Below, piece by piece: positions 29,026 through 38,327 of a stretch of 64,000 bases of DNA (positions are counted from its first letter, which is position 1; each line of letters opens with the position of its first letter). The notes beneath the pieces are model-generated. The model did not search any database. It was given only the letters and a program-made list of their open reading frames with translations, and was not told where the DNA came from. Source of the DNA: JAENVT01 sp963773085 (lineage in GTDB: Bacteria > Actinomycetota > Acidimicrobiia > Acidimicrobiales > Ilumatobacteraceae). The stretch spans positions 124,001 to 188,000 of the forward strand of contig CAVYZS010000008.1 of assembly GCA_963773085.1 (NCBI GenBank). Reading direction: 5' to 3'. The position numbers and the translations under genes are program-made.

Positions 29026-29753
29026 CCGCCGAATCCCCAGGCCAGCTGGGCCAACACGCCGTGACGGGGAACACCACTCGAGGAACCGAACGAGCGGTCG
29101 CCGACGGTGAACGACGCGGTCCGGAACAGCAGATCGCACAGCGGCAGGACGAGCGCGAAGTTCGTGCCCTCTCGCCCGAGCTCGTGGTGGGACCGGTGGA
29201 ACGCGGGGGTCACCACCGCCCAGCGCAGTCGCGTGCCAGGTACGTATACGTCGGCGTGGGCCAGCACGGTCACCACCGTCACGGCCGCGACGTAGGGCAC
29301 CAGCACGTTCGGTCCTGTCCCGCAGGCGGCGGCGGCGATCACCGGCACACCGTGTGACACGGCAGTGTCGAGGGGGTGGAAGCGAAAGGCCGACCACCAT
29401 CGCAGCATCTCCGAGCTGTGATGGACGGAATGGATCCTCCACAATCCCGGCACCGTGTGCTGGAGCCGGTGCACCCAGTAGGCCGTGAGTTCGGCAATCA
29501 TCACCGCAGCCCCGAGTTGCAGCGCCCAAGGTATGTCCGCGACCAGCCCACCAGCGGGACTGCGCGACGAGGCGACCGAGGTCGCCGCCGCCAAGAAGGC
29601 GCCGAGTGCTGGAGCGTAGACGAGATAGACCGCGACCCAGCCGGCATCGGTGCGGAGGTCGCGGGTGTTGGTCGATCGCCGTTGGCCGCCCTCCGGGTCC
29701 ACTCGCTCGGCGAGACTGAGCAAGGCAGCCAACACGATCCAGACCAGCATCAT
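28845..29753 (-). CDS. Sterol desaturase/fatty acid hydroxylase-family membrane protein
   Basis: A 302-aa frame with membrane helices and the di-iron histidine clusters of the family: HRLQH (about residues 95-99), HSVHH, and HRSHHELG. It should hydroxylate or desaturate a lipid in the membrane. The domain ends near residue 250 (RHGVLAQLAWGFGGQ); the remaining Thr/Ser-rich tail overlaps the opposite gene and looks non-native, so a frame error near 29030 is possible. Start ATG 29753 or GTG 29762, with GGTGAGG upstream. Confidence 0.8.
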   Translation of the reverse strand: MMLVWIVLAALLSLAERVDPEGGQRRSTNTRDLRTDAGWVAVYLVYAPALGAFLAAATSVASSRSPAGGLVADIPWALQLGAAVMIAELTAYWVHRLQHTVPGLWRIHSVHHSSEMLRWWSAFRFHPLDTAVSHGVPVIAAAACGTGPNVLVPYVAAVTVVTVLAHADVYVPGTRLRWAVVTPAFHRSHHELGREGTNFALVLPLCDLLFRTASFTVGDRSFGSSSGVPRHGVLAQLAWGFGGQSTSATPSTSDATLAQALVAKATDGGTRRSDSIAASPITTASSVTTRAAAPPTRSSSTG

Positions 29754-29844
29754 GTGGATCACCTCACCAGTTTCCCACGGCACCGTCGAGTCGACATCCA
29801 CAACCGATTTCTGATCGCGACGCGATCGGGGCTGAAATGTGACA

Positions 29845-32379
29845 ATGACCGATGAGTGGTCGGACGAACAGTGGGATGCATCCGACGCCGCCATCCGTGC
29901 GGACGCACACGCGATCCTCGCCGAAGGGCCCCTGGCGATGGATGAACTCACAGTGATGTTGGCCGAACGTGGCACGCTGGCGGCATTCGATGGATACGAC
30001 CTCGACGAGCTAGAGGAGATCGTCGATGGGGCATTGCTCGAAACCGACGACACCTGGGTGTCGAGCGGCGGCACCGTCAGCCTCACCAGCGAACTGCTGC
30101 GGGGTGTGGTTCTGGCGCATCGGGTGACGGCCGGCGAGCTCGACCGGGGCGTGCTCGACGCGAGACCTGATCTCGGCGCCTTCACGTGGGGGTCACTGCA
30201 CAGCTGGAGCCTGGCGGGTGGTGGCGAGGTCGCCCATGCCTACCCGTTTCGGGGTGAGCAGCACCTGTCGGAGCATGGTTCCTACGTGGGCCCGGATGGT
30301 TGGCTCGACGGAATCGAGCCGGACGAACTCATCGCCGCAGCGTGCGACGGCGACCGATTCGAAATCATCCGCAACGTCAGTCCTAACGGTGTCGAGCAAG
30401 CCGTCGCGTTGGTGCGTGTCGTGTTCGACGAACTGTGTGACCCTGAATCGGCGATGGAGTGCGACGAGCTGGTCATGGAGTCGTTGATTCGCGACCGTCG
30501 CGTCTTTCGCACGCCGACCACCCCGTTCGGCGAAGTATTCGAACAGGCAGGTCTGCGCCTTCGGGGTGCGTGGATCGGACGCGCCGATCGTGACTTCACG
30601 ACGCCGGGCGAGCAGTTTCACGACTCCCGACTCGAGCGCCTGGCTTCGGAGTACCAACTCGACACGTGTTGCTGTGAGGCCCTCGAACGATTGCTGGCGC
30701 ATTGGTCGGACTTCGTGGTCGCCACACCTGTGCGCAGGCCCGAAATAGCCGCCGCATGGAACCCTCGCCGTCTTCGCGACGACTTCCACCACGGCGCAGT
30801 CTCGCCGGCCCTCGTCGACGGGATCTTGGAGCGACACGACGACCGCGTCCAACTGCTCGACGATTTCGCGGCAACGCTCATGCGGTCTGGCGAGCTCGAA
30901 CCGATTGCGTTGTACCTCGTGGCGCACAACGCGCTTCGCGGCGGCGCAGCCCGCGAAGCACTCGATTCGATCCGACGGTCGACCACGCTCGACGGCGAGT
31001 TCGGCCCTGCTCTGGATCTTCATGCCACGCTCCTCGCCGATTCCGGCCTACCGGCCGCCGCTCTGTCGGCGCGTCGCACGGCAATGGCGTTCGAGGGTTC
31101 GGACCACGACGCGGCATTTCTCGCCGACCTGGTGGCGCCGTTCGCCCGAGCCGGCCGGAACGACCCGTGTCCATGCGGTTCCGGGCGCAAGTTCAAGCAG
31201 TGCTGCCAGCGGGAGCCGAAGTTGTCGCTGTCCGATCGCCGTAGTCTCGTACTTCGCCAGGCGATCTGGTCGCTCGACGAACCCCATCGCCGGAGCGAGC
31301 TGTTCTCGTTGGCCTTGGAGGCATTCGAGGCGAGTGGTGCGCCAACCTCCGTGATGCAGCAACAGATGACGGAGCTGGTGAGGGATCCATTCCTCGTTGA
31401 TCTCGCTTTGTTCGACGAGGGTGGGATCGACGACTACCTACACGAACGCGAAGAGATCATTCGCTCACCCGAGCTGGAGTGGCTGCGGTCGTTGGCCGAG
31501 AGCCGAAGGTCGCTCTGGGAGTATCGACGCCTCGATGGCAACCGATTCGAGCTACGTGACGTCCAGACCGGCGAAGCCCGTGAATCGATCACGCTGGATG
31601 AACAGGTGCTCACTGATCAGGGATACCTGTTCGCACGAGTCGTCGACGATGCCAGCGACGGCACAGTCGGAGTGGTCGGTGCGGCTATGGAAATCTCACT
31701 CGCCCGACGGGCCCGATTGATCGAGTTGCTCGACGTCGACGCCGACGGCCACGAGCTGGCGGGATGGTACGGCTGGCTGATGGCCCCGCCAGTGCTTCAG
31801 AATCGAGAAGGCGATTCGCTGGTGCTCAGCACTGCGTACTTCTCGCCGAGCCCCGGAATCGAGTGGCGATCGATCGAGGCCGCTCTCGACGGGTTGTACG
31901 ACCGCGATGGCGACGGCTGGGTCGAGTTCCTCGATCTCGATGGTGAACATATCGTTCGGGCGAGCATGCACCGCGACGGCGACCTCCTCGTAGTGTCGAC
32001 CAACTCGGTCGCCCGATTCGAACGTGTCCGTGATGCCCTCGTCGGTGTGGGCCTCGAATATCAGCGAATCGAATGGCCCGACGCCTCGGTCGGGGGCGAC
32101 GCTGACTCGTCGCCGGATGGACCCGAGATCTCTGAGGATGACCTGGACATGATTCGTGAACAGATGGAAGACCGCTGGATCAGCGACCACGTTCCTGCCT
32201 TCGACGGAATGACGCCTCGCCAAGCCGTCGACGATCCGACTCGTCGAGATGACGTGATCAAGTTGATCGAGGATTTCGAATGCCGTCCGGTGATCGGCTT
32301 CGCTTCGTACGACTTCGATCGGCTCCGAACCAAACTCGGGCTGCCGTCGCGGCCCCGGTCGCCTCGCAAACTTGATTGA
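29845..32379 (+). CDS. Large SEC-C motif protein of unknown function
   Basis: An 844-aa soluble acidic protein. The centre has a perfect SEC-C zinc motif, GRNDPCPCGSGRKFKQCC (about residues 437-454), preceded by a TPR-like helical stretch (ELEPIALYLVAHNALRGGAAREALDSIRR). The first 300 residues start with a winged-helix-like part (MDELTVMLAERGTLAAFDGYDLDELEEIV). The C-terminal 380 residues are unassigned. SEC-C, first seen in SecA, binds zinc and often nucleic acid or ribosome partners. GTG 29839 is an alternative start. It stands alone, with no partner gene. Confidence 0.75.
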   Translation: MTDEWSDEQWDASDAAIRADAHAILAEGPLAMDELTVMLAERGTLAAFDGYDLDELEEIVDGALLETDDTWVSSGGTVSLTSELLRGVVLAHRVTAGELDRGVLDARPDLGAFTWGSLHSWSLAGGGEVAHAYPFRGEQHLSEHGSYVGPDGWLDGIEPDELIAAACDGDRFEIIRNVSPNGVEQAVALVRVVFDELCDPESAMECDELVMESLIRDRRVFRTPTTPFGEVFEQAGLRLRGAWIGRADRDFTTPGEQFHDSRLERLASEYQLDTCCCEALERLLAHWSDFVVATPVRRPEIAAAWNPRRLRDDFHHGAVSPALVDGILERHDDRVQLLDDFAATLMRSGELEPIALYLVAHNALRGGAAREALDSIRRSTTLDGEFGPALDLHATLLADSGLPAAALSARRTAMAFEGSDHDAAFLADLVAPFARAGRNDPCPCGSGRKFKQCCQREPKLSLSDRRSLVLRQAIWSLDEPHRRSELFSLALEAFEASGAPTSVMQQQMTELVRDPFLVDLALFDEGGIDDYLHEREEIIRSPELEWLRSLAESRRSLWEYRRLDGNRFELRDVQTGEARESITLDEQVLTDQGYLFARVVDDASDGTVGVVGAAMEISLARRARLIELLDVDADGHELAGWYGWLMAPPVLQNREGDSLVLSTAYFSPSPGIEWRSIEAALDGLYDRDGDGWVEFLDLDGEHIVRASMHRDGDLLVVSTNSVARFERVRDALVGVGLEYQRIEWPDASVGGDADSSPDGPEISEDDLDMIREQMEDRWISDHVPAFDGMTPRQAVDDPTRRDDVIKLIEDFECRPVIGFASYDFDRLRTKLGLPSRPRSPRKLD

Positions 32380-32698
32380 CGGCGGGGTACACGAGCCAAA
32401 TCAGCGATGCCTGCATCTTGCCACGAGGCTCCGCAGCCCCCGAACTCCGAAGCCAGGCACGAAATCTCCGGTGCAATCGAAGATCTCGTACCTCGCTTGC
32501 CGTGCGAATCACCTCCTTGGCTCCCTCCCAGGTTCCGCCGGATCCATTATCGGAGCACACGACGAGCCTCGGTTCTGCGACTCGTCGGTCCGCCGGCGTT
32601 GGCGCACGATGGGGTTTGCCGAACAAGCGCGCTGAACCGGCGCGGCCGCGCCCGAGCGATCCTCGCCGTCAACTGCTCCCAAGGCCACACGCACCTTC
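32380..32698. other. Gap with no supported gene
   Basis: About 320 bp between the SEC-C gene and tetR. Open frames exist on both strands, but I see no start signals, domains or repeats. On the minus strand a stretch reading RLVVCSDNGSGGTWEGAKEV then ASEVRDLRLHRRFRAW looks more protein-like than the rest and could be a remnant. No terminator was found. Confidence 0.35.
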
Positions 32699-33349
32699 CT
32701 AGGCTTTTCGAAGGCCTTGACTCGTTGCGGTTGTCGCTGTGATTCCGAGTCGCCGGCGGACGACGGTTCTGGCCATGTCGAGCGCGGCGGGGTCTTCGCG
32801 GAGGACGAAGTTGGTGTTGGCGGCGAGGATGATGCCGTTGAGTTCGAAGGTGAGCGCGTCGGGGTCCTCGTCGGCGGGGAGTTCGTGTTGTTCGAGCGCG
32901 GTGACGACGAACTGGCGGATCAGTGCCGTGAGCCGGCCTTGAAACGCGGCGATCTGTTCCTTGACCGGTCCCGGGCGGGTGCCCATCTCGAGGGCGGCGC
33001 CGGCGAAGAAGCAGCCGCCCGGGAACGTGCGCCGCACGAGGTGGTCGAAGAAGGCGTCGCACACGGCGACGAGCTGAGCGAGTCCCGGCGCGGCGGCGAG
33101 TGCCGGTTCGATGACCTCGGCTTGGAAGATCCGTTCGGCTTCGTCGACGGTGGCGAGTTGGAGATCCTGCTTCGAGCCGAAGTGGGCGTAGATGCCGCTC
33201 TTGCTCATGTCGAGCGCGGCGGCGAGGTTGCCGATCGAGAGGCCCTCGAGTCCGTCGAGGGTCGCGAGCGACACGGCTTCGCGCACGATCGCTTCGCGAG
33301 TGCGTTCTCCGTCGGCGCGTCGCTTCCGTTGGTTCGGGCATGTTGACAA
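32699..33349 (-). CDS. TetR/AcrR family transcriptional regulator
   Basis: A 216-aa regulator. The N-terminal HTH is clear (RTREAIVREAVSLATLDGLEGLSIGNLAAALDMSKSGIYAHFGSKQDLQLATVDEA) and the C-terminal ligand domain is typical in length. The in-frame start is TTG 33349. The better start signal is ATG 33341 (TATCTT then 6 nt), which is in a different frame; one extra base within 33310-33335 would connect it as MPEPTE...RRADGERTREA. It should repress itself and the divergent exporter through the two palindromes between them. Confidence 0.85.
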   Translation of the reverse strand: MSTCPNQRKRRADGERTREAIVREAVSLATLDGLEGLSIGNLAAALDMSKSGIYAHFGSKQDLQLATVDEAERIFQAEVIEPALAAAPGLAQLVAVCDAFFDHLVRRTFPGGCFFAGAALEMGTRPGPVKEQIAAFQGRLTALIRQFVVTALEQHELPADEDPDALTFELNGIILAANTNFVLREDPAALDMARTVVRRRLGITATTATSQGLRKA

Positions 33350-33353
33350 GATA
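33348..33353 (-). promoter_or_regulatory. -10 element of tetR
   Basis: Minus-strand TATCTT, 6 nt, then ATG at 33341. Overlaps operator 33352-33371, as expected for autorepression. Confidence 0.45.
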
Positions 33354-33371
33354 GCACGATCGGTCGTACTG
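33352..33371. promoter_or_regulatory. TetR operator, imperfect palindrome
   Basis: TAGCACGA-TCGG-TCGTACTG. The left half is identical to the half-site of the perfect palindrome 24 bp away. Centres are 27 bp apart. Confidence 0.6.
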
Positions 33372-33375
33372 TGTC

Positions 33376-33401
33376 AAATAGCACGAACGATCGTGCTATT
33401 T
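33376..33401. promoter_or_regulatory. TetR operator, perfect palindrome
   Basis: AAATAGCACGA-ACGA-TCGTGCTATTT, 11-bp arms with no mismatch, in the 84-bp gap between divergent tetR and the exporter gene. Confidence 0.75.
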
Positions 33402-33433
33402 AACGACTCGCGAAGCGACACCGAGGAGAAACG

Positions 33434-35187
33434 ATGAACGTACATTTCAAGCAGGACCGAATCGCAACGTTCGACGGAACGACCGACGCCTCGGTGACGC
33501 CCGCCGCCGGTGTCGCACCCCGGGGCGTCCGCATCGACGTCGACGAGCTGTCCCGGCGGGTCCGGGTCCGCAACCGAGGCGAGCTGACGCTGCTCGACGC
33601 GCGTGTCGTTCACGCTCTCGGCCGGCGAGCTCGTCGCGATCGTCGGTCCGAGCGGCGCCGGCAAGACGACGCTGCTGGAGGCGATCGCCGGCATCGCCCC
33701 GGCAACCTCGGGGTCGGTGCGCTTCGACGGCATCGACGTGTACGCCAACCTGGGGACATTCCGCAGCGTGCTCGGCTACGTGCCGCAGGACGACATCATC
33801 CACGCCGACCTGCCGCTCGAACGCACGCTCCGCTACGCCGCGCGGCTGCGGCTCCCGTCGTCGACAAGCGCGGCCGAGGTCGACGACGCCGTCCGCGACG
33901 CGATCGACGCCGTCGGCCTGACCGATCACGCCGACGTCCGGGTCGGCTCGCTGAGCGGCGGGCAGCGCAAGCGCGCCAGCATCGCCGTCGAGCTGCTCAC
34001 CGATCCGCACGTCTTCTTCCTCGACGAGCCGACGTCCGGCCTCGACCCGGTCACGAGCGCGGAGCTGATCGCCCGCCTGCGCCAGCTCGCCGACCGGTCG
34101 GCGACGGTCGTGTTCACGACGCACTCGGTCGAGGACCTGGCTCGGTGCGATCGCATCGTGTTCATGACGCGAGGTGGGCGAGTGGGCTTCGTCGGGACCG
34201 TCGACGAGGCGCTCGAGCAGCTTCGGGGTCAGCTCGGTCCCCGAGCTCTACCGACGCCTGGCCGATCTGGACGGCACCACCTACGCAGCCGGCACGGACG
34301 CCGCCGTGTCGGCGCCCGACGCCGGTCCCCGAGACGTGATCAGGCGACCAGTGGCGAGCGGGCTCACGCAATGGGGTGTCCTCACACGACGGACGCTCGA
34401 GACGTTCGTGCGCAACCGCTTGACGCTCGCGATCCTGGTCGGGTCACCGGCGCTGGTCATCGGCATGTTCGCCATCCTCTTCCGGCCCGGCGCGTTCGAC
34501 TTCCAGGACCCGAGCCCGAGCTCGATGGTGATGATCGGCTTCTGGGTCGTCTTCGCCGCCTTCTTCTTCGGGCTCACCTACGGCTTGCTGCAGATCTGCA
34601 CCGAGCGAACGATCCTGCGCCGCGAGCGCCTCGTCGGCCTGCGGCTCGGCGCGTACGTGGCGTCGAAGGTGACCATCCTCGTGCCGTTCCTGCTCCTCGT
34701 GGTGGTGGCCATGCTCGGTGTGCTTCGCCTGTTGGACCGCCTACCCAGCCGCCCGTTGTCGACGTACGCCTCGATGGGGGTCGGCCTGCTGCTGTGCGCG
34801 GTCGCGGCCCTCGGCTTGGGCCTGCTCACGTCGGCGATGGTCGGAAATGTGGCTCAGGCGACGCTCGCCCTGCCGATGTTGTGCTTTCCCGCCGTGTTGT
34901 TCTCGGGTGCCATCCTCCCGGTGAACCTCATGGCGGGGGCCGGCGCCGCCCTCAGCGTGGTGATCCCATCGCGCTGGGCCTTCGAGGCGATCGGTCACGA
35001 CCTCGGGGCGCGGCGGATCCTCGCCGAGGGCGGCTCGCCACTCGGGCCTCCGCTGCTCGAGTCGTACGGCGATGCCGGCACGCAGTCCACCGGCACCTAC
35101 TGGCTCGTTCTCGCCGCGTTCGCCGTCGTGTTCCTGGTCGCCACGTGGGCTGTGCTCGTGCGCACCACACGGAGATCGACGCGCTGA
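33434..35187 (+). CDS. ABCG-type half transporter (ATPase + permease), frameshifted twice
   Basis: About 583 aa after removing one extra base near 33603 and another near 34222. N-terminal ATPase: GELVAIVGPSGAGKTTLLEAIAG, signature SLSGGQRKRAS, Walker B VFFLDEPTSGLD and H-loop TTHSVEDL. The C-terminal ABC2-type permease has about six helices (NRLTLAILVGSPALVIGMF; IGFWVVFAAFFFGLTYGLL). ATPase-then-permease order in one chain is the White/ABCG layout, for drug or lipid export. A GAGGAG site precedes ATG 33434. Divergent TetR probably controls it. Confidence 0.82.
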
Positions 35188-35208
35188 ACATTTCATGCCC
35201 GGAAGCGG

Positions 35209-35517
35209 TCAGCGGAGCATCATCGTTGCCAACAAGAACGTTGCCGCGCCGCCGGCCATCGTGCTCGCCATCGAGCGTGTTCGGAGTGCGATCGGGATGG
35301 CAACGGCCACCGCGATCCACACCGCGGTACCGTTCGACGTGGCGACCTGGCGAGTGACGCTCCGACTGGCGAGTGCTCCCATCAACGCCGCTGCGGCGAG
35401 TCGTTGGGTTCGCTGAAGAGCCTGCGGCATGGTTGCTCGGCTGGAGATCAGCGATGGGCCGGCCCTGAGCGCGAGGGTCAACACGCTGGCTGCCCCAAGC
35501 GTGATCCAGGCGATCAT
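35209..35517 (-). CDS. azlD: AzlD family branched-chain amino acid exporter subunit
   Basis: A 102-aa membrane protein with about four helices (MIAWITLGAASVLTLALRAG; AVWIAVAVAIPIALRT). It partners AzlC in export of branched-chain amino acids or analogues. Its ATG overlaps the azlC stop by 4 bp (ATGA). Confidence 0.82.
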   Translation of the reverse strand: MIAWITLGAASVLTLALRAGPSLISSRATMPQALQRTQRLAAAALMGALASRSVTRQVATSNGTAVWIAVAVAIPIALRTRSMASTMAGGAATFLLATMMLR

Positions 35518-36284
35518 TGCCGGTCGTCCCGTTCTTGTCGGGTCCAGCGAATCGCCGAGTCGACGGCAAGACCGGCGAGTGCACCGGCGACGCCGGCACC
35601 GACGAATCCCAGGTCGTACGGCGCATCGACGCACAGGGCGGCCGCCACGGCGCCGACGAGCAGTGACGTGCCCGTACCGGCGTCGCGGACGGCTTGAAGG
35701 GCCAGACTGATCATCACCAAGGGCGTCAGCACCGTCAGGACGGGCACCGACGGAAGCCCGCCACAGGCATACCCGATACCGGTCAGTGCCAGCCATGCGC
35801 TCCAAAGCGTCAACCCGGACGCCATGTAGAACGTCTTCCTCGATGCCGGATCCGGCTCCGTCTGGTGGTGGGCCGTCGCCACTCCGAACACCGGGCTGAC
35901 CAACATCTGGGCGGCGAAGAGGCGCCACCGGCGCGACTCGCCGATCCAGTAGGTGCGCATCGTGGCGGCGTACATCAACAGCTGCAGATTGACCATCAGC
36001 GTCGTGCCGACCACGAGCGCGGCGGGCGCTCCATTGCCGACCATCTGCATCCACGTGAGCTGTCCGGACCCGCCGTAGAGGAACGCCGACGACAGCCAGC
36101 CGGCCAGCGGAGGGAGCCCGGCGTGTGCGCCCGCGGTGCCGACGGTCAGTGCGAGCGGCACCAGCCCCACGGCCAGTGGAGCGATGGCGCGTGCCCCCGC
36201 TGTCGCGGCGGCGCGCCGCGCCTGTCGCCTGCCGACATCGACGACGTATTCCACTTCACCTGAATGCGTGCTCATGTTGGCCAT
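35514..36284 (-). CDS. azlC: AzlC family amino acid exporter subunit
   Basis: A 256-aa membrane protein with the AzlC pattern: APLAVGLVPLALTVGTAGAHAGLPPLAGWLSSAFLYGGSGQL, LMYAATMRTYW, and a central PVFGVA segment. Several helices follow. The small subunit AzlD overlaps downstream. The frame is open for 40 codons upstream, but ATG 36284 (MANMSTHSGEVEY) fits the family length. Confidence 0.85.
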   Translation of the reverse strand: MANMSTHSGEVEYVVDVGRRQARRAAATAGARAIAPLAVGLVPLALTVGTAGAHAGLPPLAGWLSSAFLYGGSGQLTWMQMVGNGAPAALVVGTTLMVNLQLLMYAATMRTYWIGESRRWRLFAAQMLVSPVFGVATAHHQTEPDPASRKTFYMASGLTLWSAWLALTGIGYACGGLPSVPVLTVLTPLVMISLALQAVRDAGTGTSLLVGAVAAALCVDAPYDLGFVGAGVAGALAGLAVDSAIRWTRQERDDRQ

Positions 36285-36367
36285 CGTGCGGCCCACAGAC
36301 GCCGGAGTCTTGAAGACGATCTGGAGATCAGCCGACGCCGCCATGCGACCGGTCAACCAGGAACACG

Positions 36368-37552
36368 TCAACCCAGGAAGGCGTCGACCTCGTGCAGGAA
36401 CTCCGCCCATGCCGGTTCGTCGGCGCGGAGGAGGTGGTTGCGGCTGGCGAGGGGGACGAACCGTGCACCCGGGATCAGCGCTGCCAGTTTTCGGGCCTGC
36501 TCGGCGGGTACACGGAGCTCATCCGTGGCGTGCATCACCAGAGTCGGTGCCTGGACGCGTGTTGCTTCGTCGGTGACGTCGATCTGAGCCCACGATTCCA
36601 GCAACCGCGCCGCGTTCTGTGCCGACGACGTTCGTCGGAGCAACTCGGCGAACGACTCCCACAACTCAGGCGGTGCATCCGGGATGAAGCTCGACGTGAA
36701 GAACCGGCGAAACGCGGGATCGTCGCGGCCCCATCCGAGACGCACCATCTCCAGTTGGAGAGCCGCCTCCCGTCGCATCTCGTCAGAGGTTGCCCGGCGC
36801 AAGCGACCCTGCGCATAGGCCCCGAACAGCACGAGTTTGCTCACCCGCTCCGGATGACGCGCCGCGTACGCCACAGCGACCGCTCCGCCCTGCGACATTC
36901 CGAGCAGCGGAAAGCGTTCCAGACCGAGAGCATCGACGACGGTTTCGAGGTCTTGCACCCAGGCATCGAGCGAAAAGTCCGCCACGTCGTGATCGGACAT
37001 GCCGCAACCGCGCTCGTCATAGCGCACGAACGTGCGTCGCTGCGCCAAGCCCACGAGCCAGTGGCGCCAGACGGGGCTCTGCCAGTCGAAGTCGAGATGG
37101 GTGATCCAGTGCGCGGCGCGGACGAACGGAGGTCCCGATCCAACCGTCGCGTACGCGAGCCGAGTGCCATCGGGCGTGTGGCAGAAGCGGATCTCCTGGC
37201 GAAGCTCGGACGGCACCGGGAGCACCGGCCGCTCGACGCTCGGCATCTCCTCGACGGGTGCGACGAAGCGATAGCCCCGGCCGTGGACCGTCTGGACGAT
37301 CCGCTGGTCCCGTCCGTTGTCCCCGACCGCGTGGCGAAGCTGCTTGATGCGGGTCGTCAATGCGGACTCCGTCACGAACTGGTGGTTCCACACGGCATCC
37401 AGCAGCTCGGTCTTGGCCACGACTCGGTCGCGGTGCTCCACCAGATGGGCGAGCACGTCGAAGACCTGCGGTTCGACGTGAACCGGCTCGCCGCCGTGCA
37501 GCAACTCGTAGCGAGTCGTGTCGAGCACACTGTCGGCGAATCGGTACTGCAC
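36368..37552 (-). CDS. Winged-helix regulator fused to alpha/beta hydrolase
   Basis: A 394-aa two-domain protein. Residues 1-95 form an OmpR/CadC-type winged helix (LLHGGEPVHVEPQVFDVLAHLVEHRDRVVAKTELLDAVW, TRIKQLRHAVGDNGRDQRIVQTVHGRGYRFV). From about 110 an alpha/beta hydrolase follows: nucleophile in LLGMSQGGAVA, acid in HATDELRVP, His in SRNHLLR. No membrane segment or receiver domain, so the hydrolase may act as the sensor. Divergent from osmC with a palindrome between. Start GTG 37552 sets the domain boundary; a TTG two codons upstream is possible. Confidence 0.82.
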   Translation of the reverse strand: MQYRFADSVLDTTRYELLHGGEPVHVEPQVFDVLAHLVEHRDRVVAKTELLDAVWNHQFVTESALTTRIKQLRHAVGDNGRDQRIVQTVHGRGYRFVAPVEEMPSVERPVLPVPSELRQEIRFCHTPDGTRLAYATVGSGPPFVRAAHWITHLDFDWQSPVWRHWLVGLAQRRTFVRYDERGCGMSDHDVADFSLDAWVQDLETVVDALGLERFPLLGMSQGGAVAVAYAARHPERVSKLVLFGAYAQGRLRRATSDEMRREAALQLEMVRLGWGRDDPAFRRFFTSSFIPDAPPELWESFAELLRRTSSAQNAARLLESWAQIDVTDEATRVQAPTLVMHATDELRVPAEQARKLAALIPGARFVPLASRNHLLRADEPAWAEFLHEVDAFLG

Positions 37553-37580
37553 GGTCAAATTGTGCCCCTTCTCGGAGGTT

Positions 37581-37596
37581 GCTCGCGCCCGCGAGC
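37581..37596. promoter_or_regulatory. Palindrome in the divergent control region
   Basis: GCTCGCG-CC-CGCGAGC, 7-bp perfect arms, 29 nt upstream of the winged-helix/hydrolase start. Candidate operator for that protein. Confidence 0.45.
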
Positions 37597-37745
37597 GAAT
37601 GGGTCGATCTCCACAAGCTCTCCATCTGGTCTCCAAGCACTGCGACCCGACCTTCCTTACCGTTGCCGACGAGACCCGAGACCGGCGCTTAGCCCGGCCC
37701 GGTCGCCACCAGCAACTCACCACCACCAACAACGAGGAGAGCTCA

Positions 37746-38309
37746 ATGACCACCATCGAGAACCCGACCCGCAACGGCGTCGACACCGCCACCCTGTTCG
37801 CCACGCTCGACGCGGTGAAGGGCAACACCGACATCGCCAAGTTCCAGTTCCGGGCGACCAACCGCTGGATCAGCGGTACCCACAACCAGTCCACGATCCA
37901 TGGCTTCTACGGGGCCATGCAGGAGATGACCCACAAGCAGCCGTTCACCTACGACGCCGACCATCCCGCAGTGCTCGTCGGCCAGGACAACGCTCCGACG
38001 CCGGTCGAGTTCGTCCTGCACGCTCTGGCCGCCTGCCTCACCTCCGGCCTGGCCAACATCGCCGCGGCTCGCGGCGTGACGCTGACCGAGGTCGAGTCGA
38101 CTGTCGAGGGCGACATCGACCTGCTCGGGATCCTCGGCCTGTCGGACGACGTCCGCAACGGCTATCAGCAGATCAAGGTCAGCTTCAGAGTGCGTGGCGA
38201 CGACCCGGAGAAGCTGCGCAAGGTCGTCGAGCAGTCGCGCAAGCGCTCGGCCGTGTTCGACGTCATCACCAACGGCGTACCGGTCGTCATCGAAGTCGAC
38301 GCCGGCTGA
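37746..38309 (+). CDS. OsmC family protein
   Basis: A 187-aa OsmC/Ohr-like protein, a thiol-based peroxide reductase family. The second conserved Cys lies in FVLHALAACLTSGLANIAAARG. TPVEFVLHALA and the C-terminal SAVFDVITNGVPVVIEVDAG also fit. CGAGGAGA precedes ATG 37746. It heads a probable two-gene transcript with the FAD oxidoreductase 18 bp downstream. Confidence 0.85.
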   Translation: MTTIENPTRNGVDTATLFATLDAVKGNTDIAKFQFRATNRWISGTHNQSTIHGFYGAMQEMTHKQPFTYDADHPAVLVGQDNAPTPVEFVLHALAACLTSGLANIAAARGVTLTEVESTVEGDIDLLGILGLSDDVRNGYQQIKVSFRVRGDDPEKLRKVVEQSRKRSAVFDVITNGVPVVIEVDAG

Positions 38310-38327
38310 CCAAGACGGGGAATCGCC

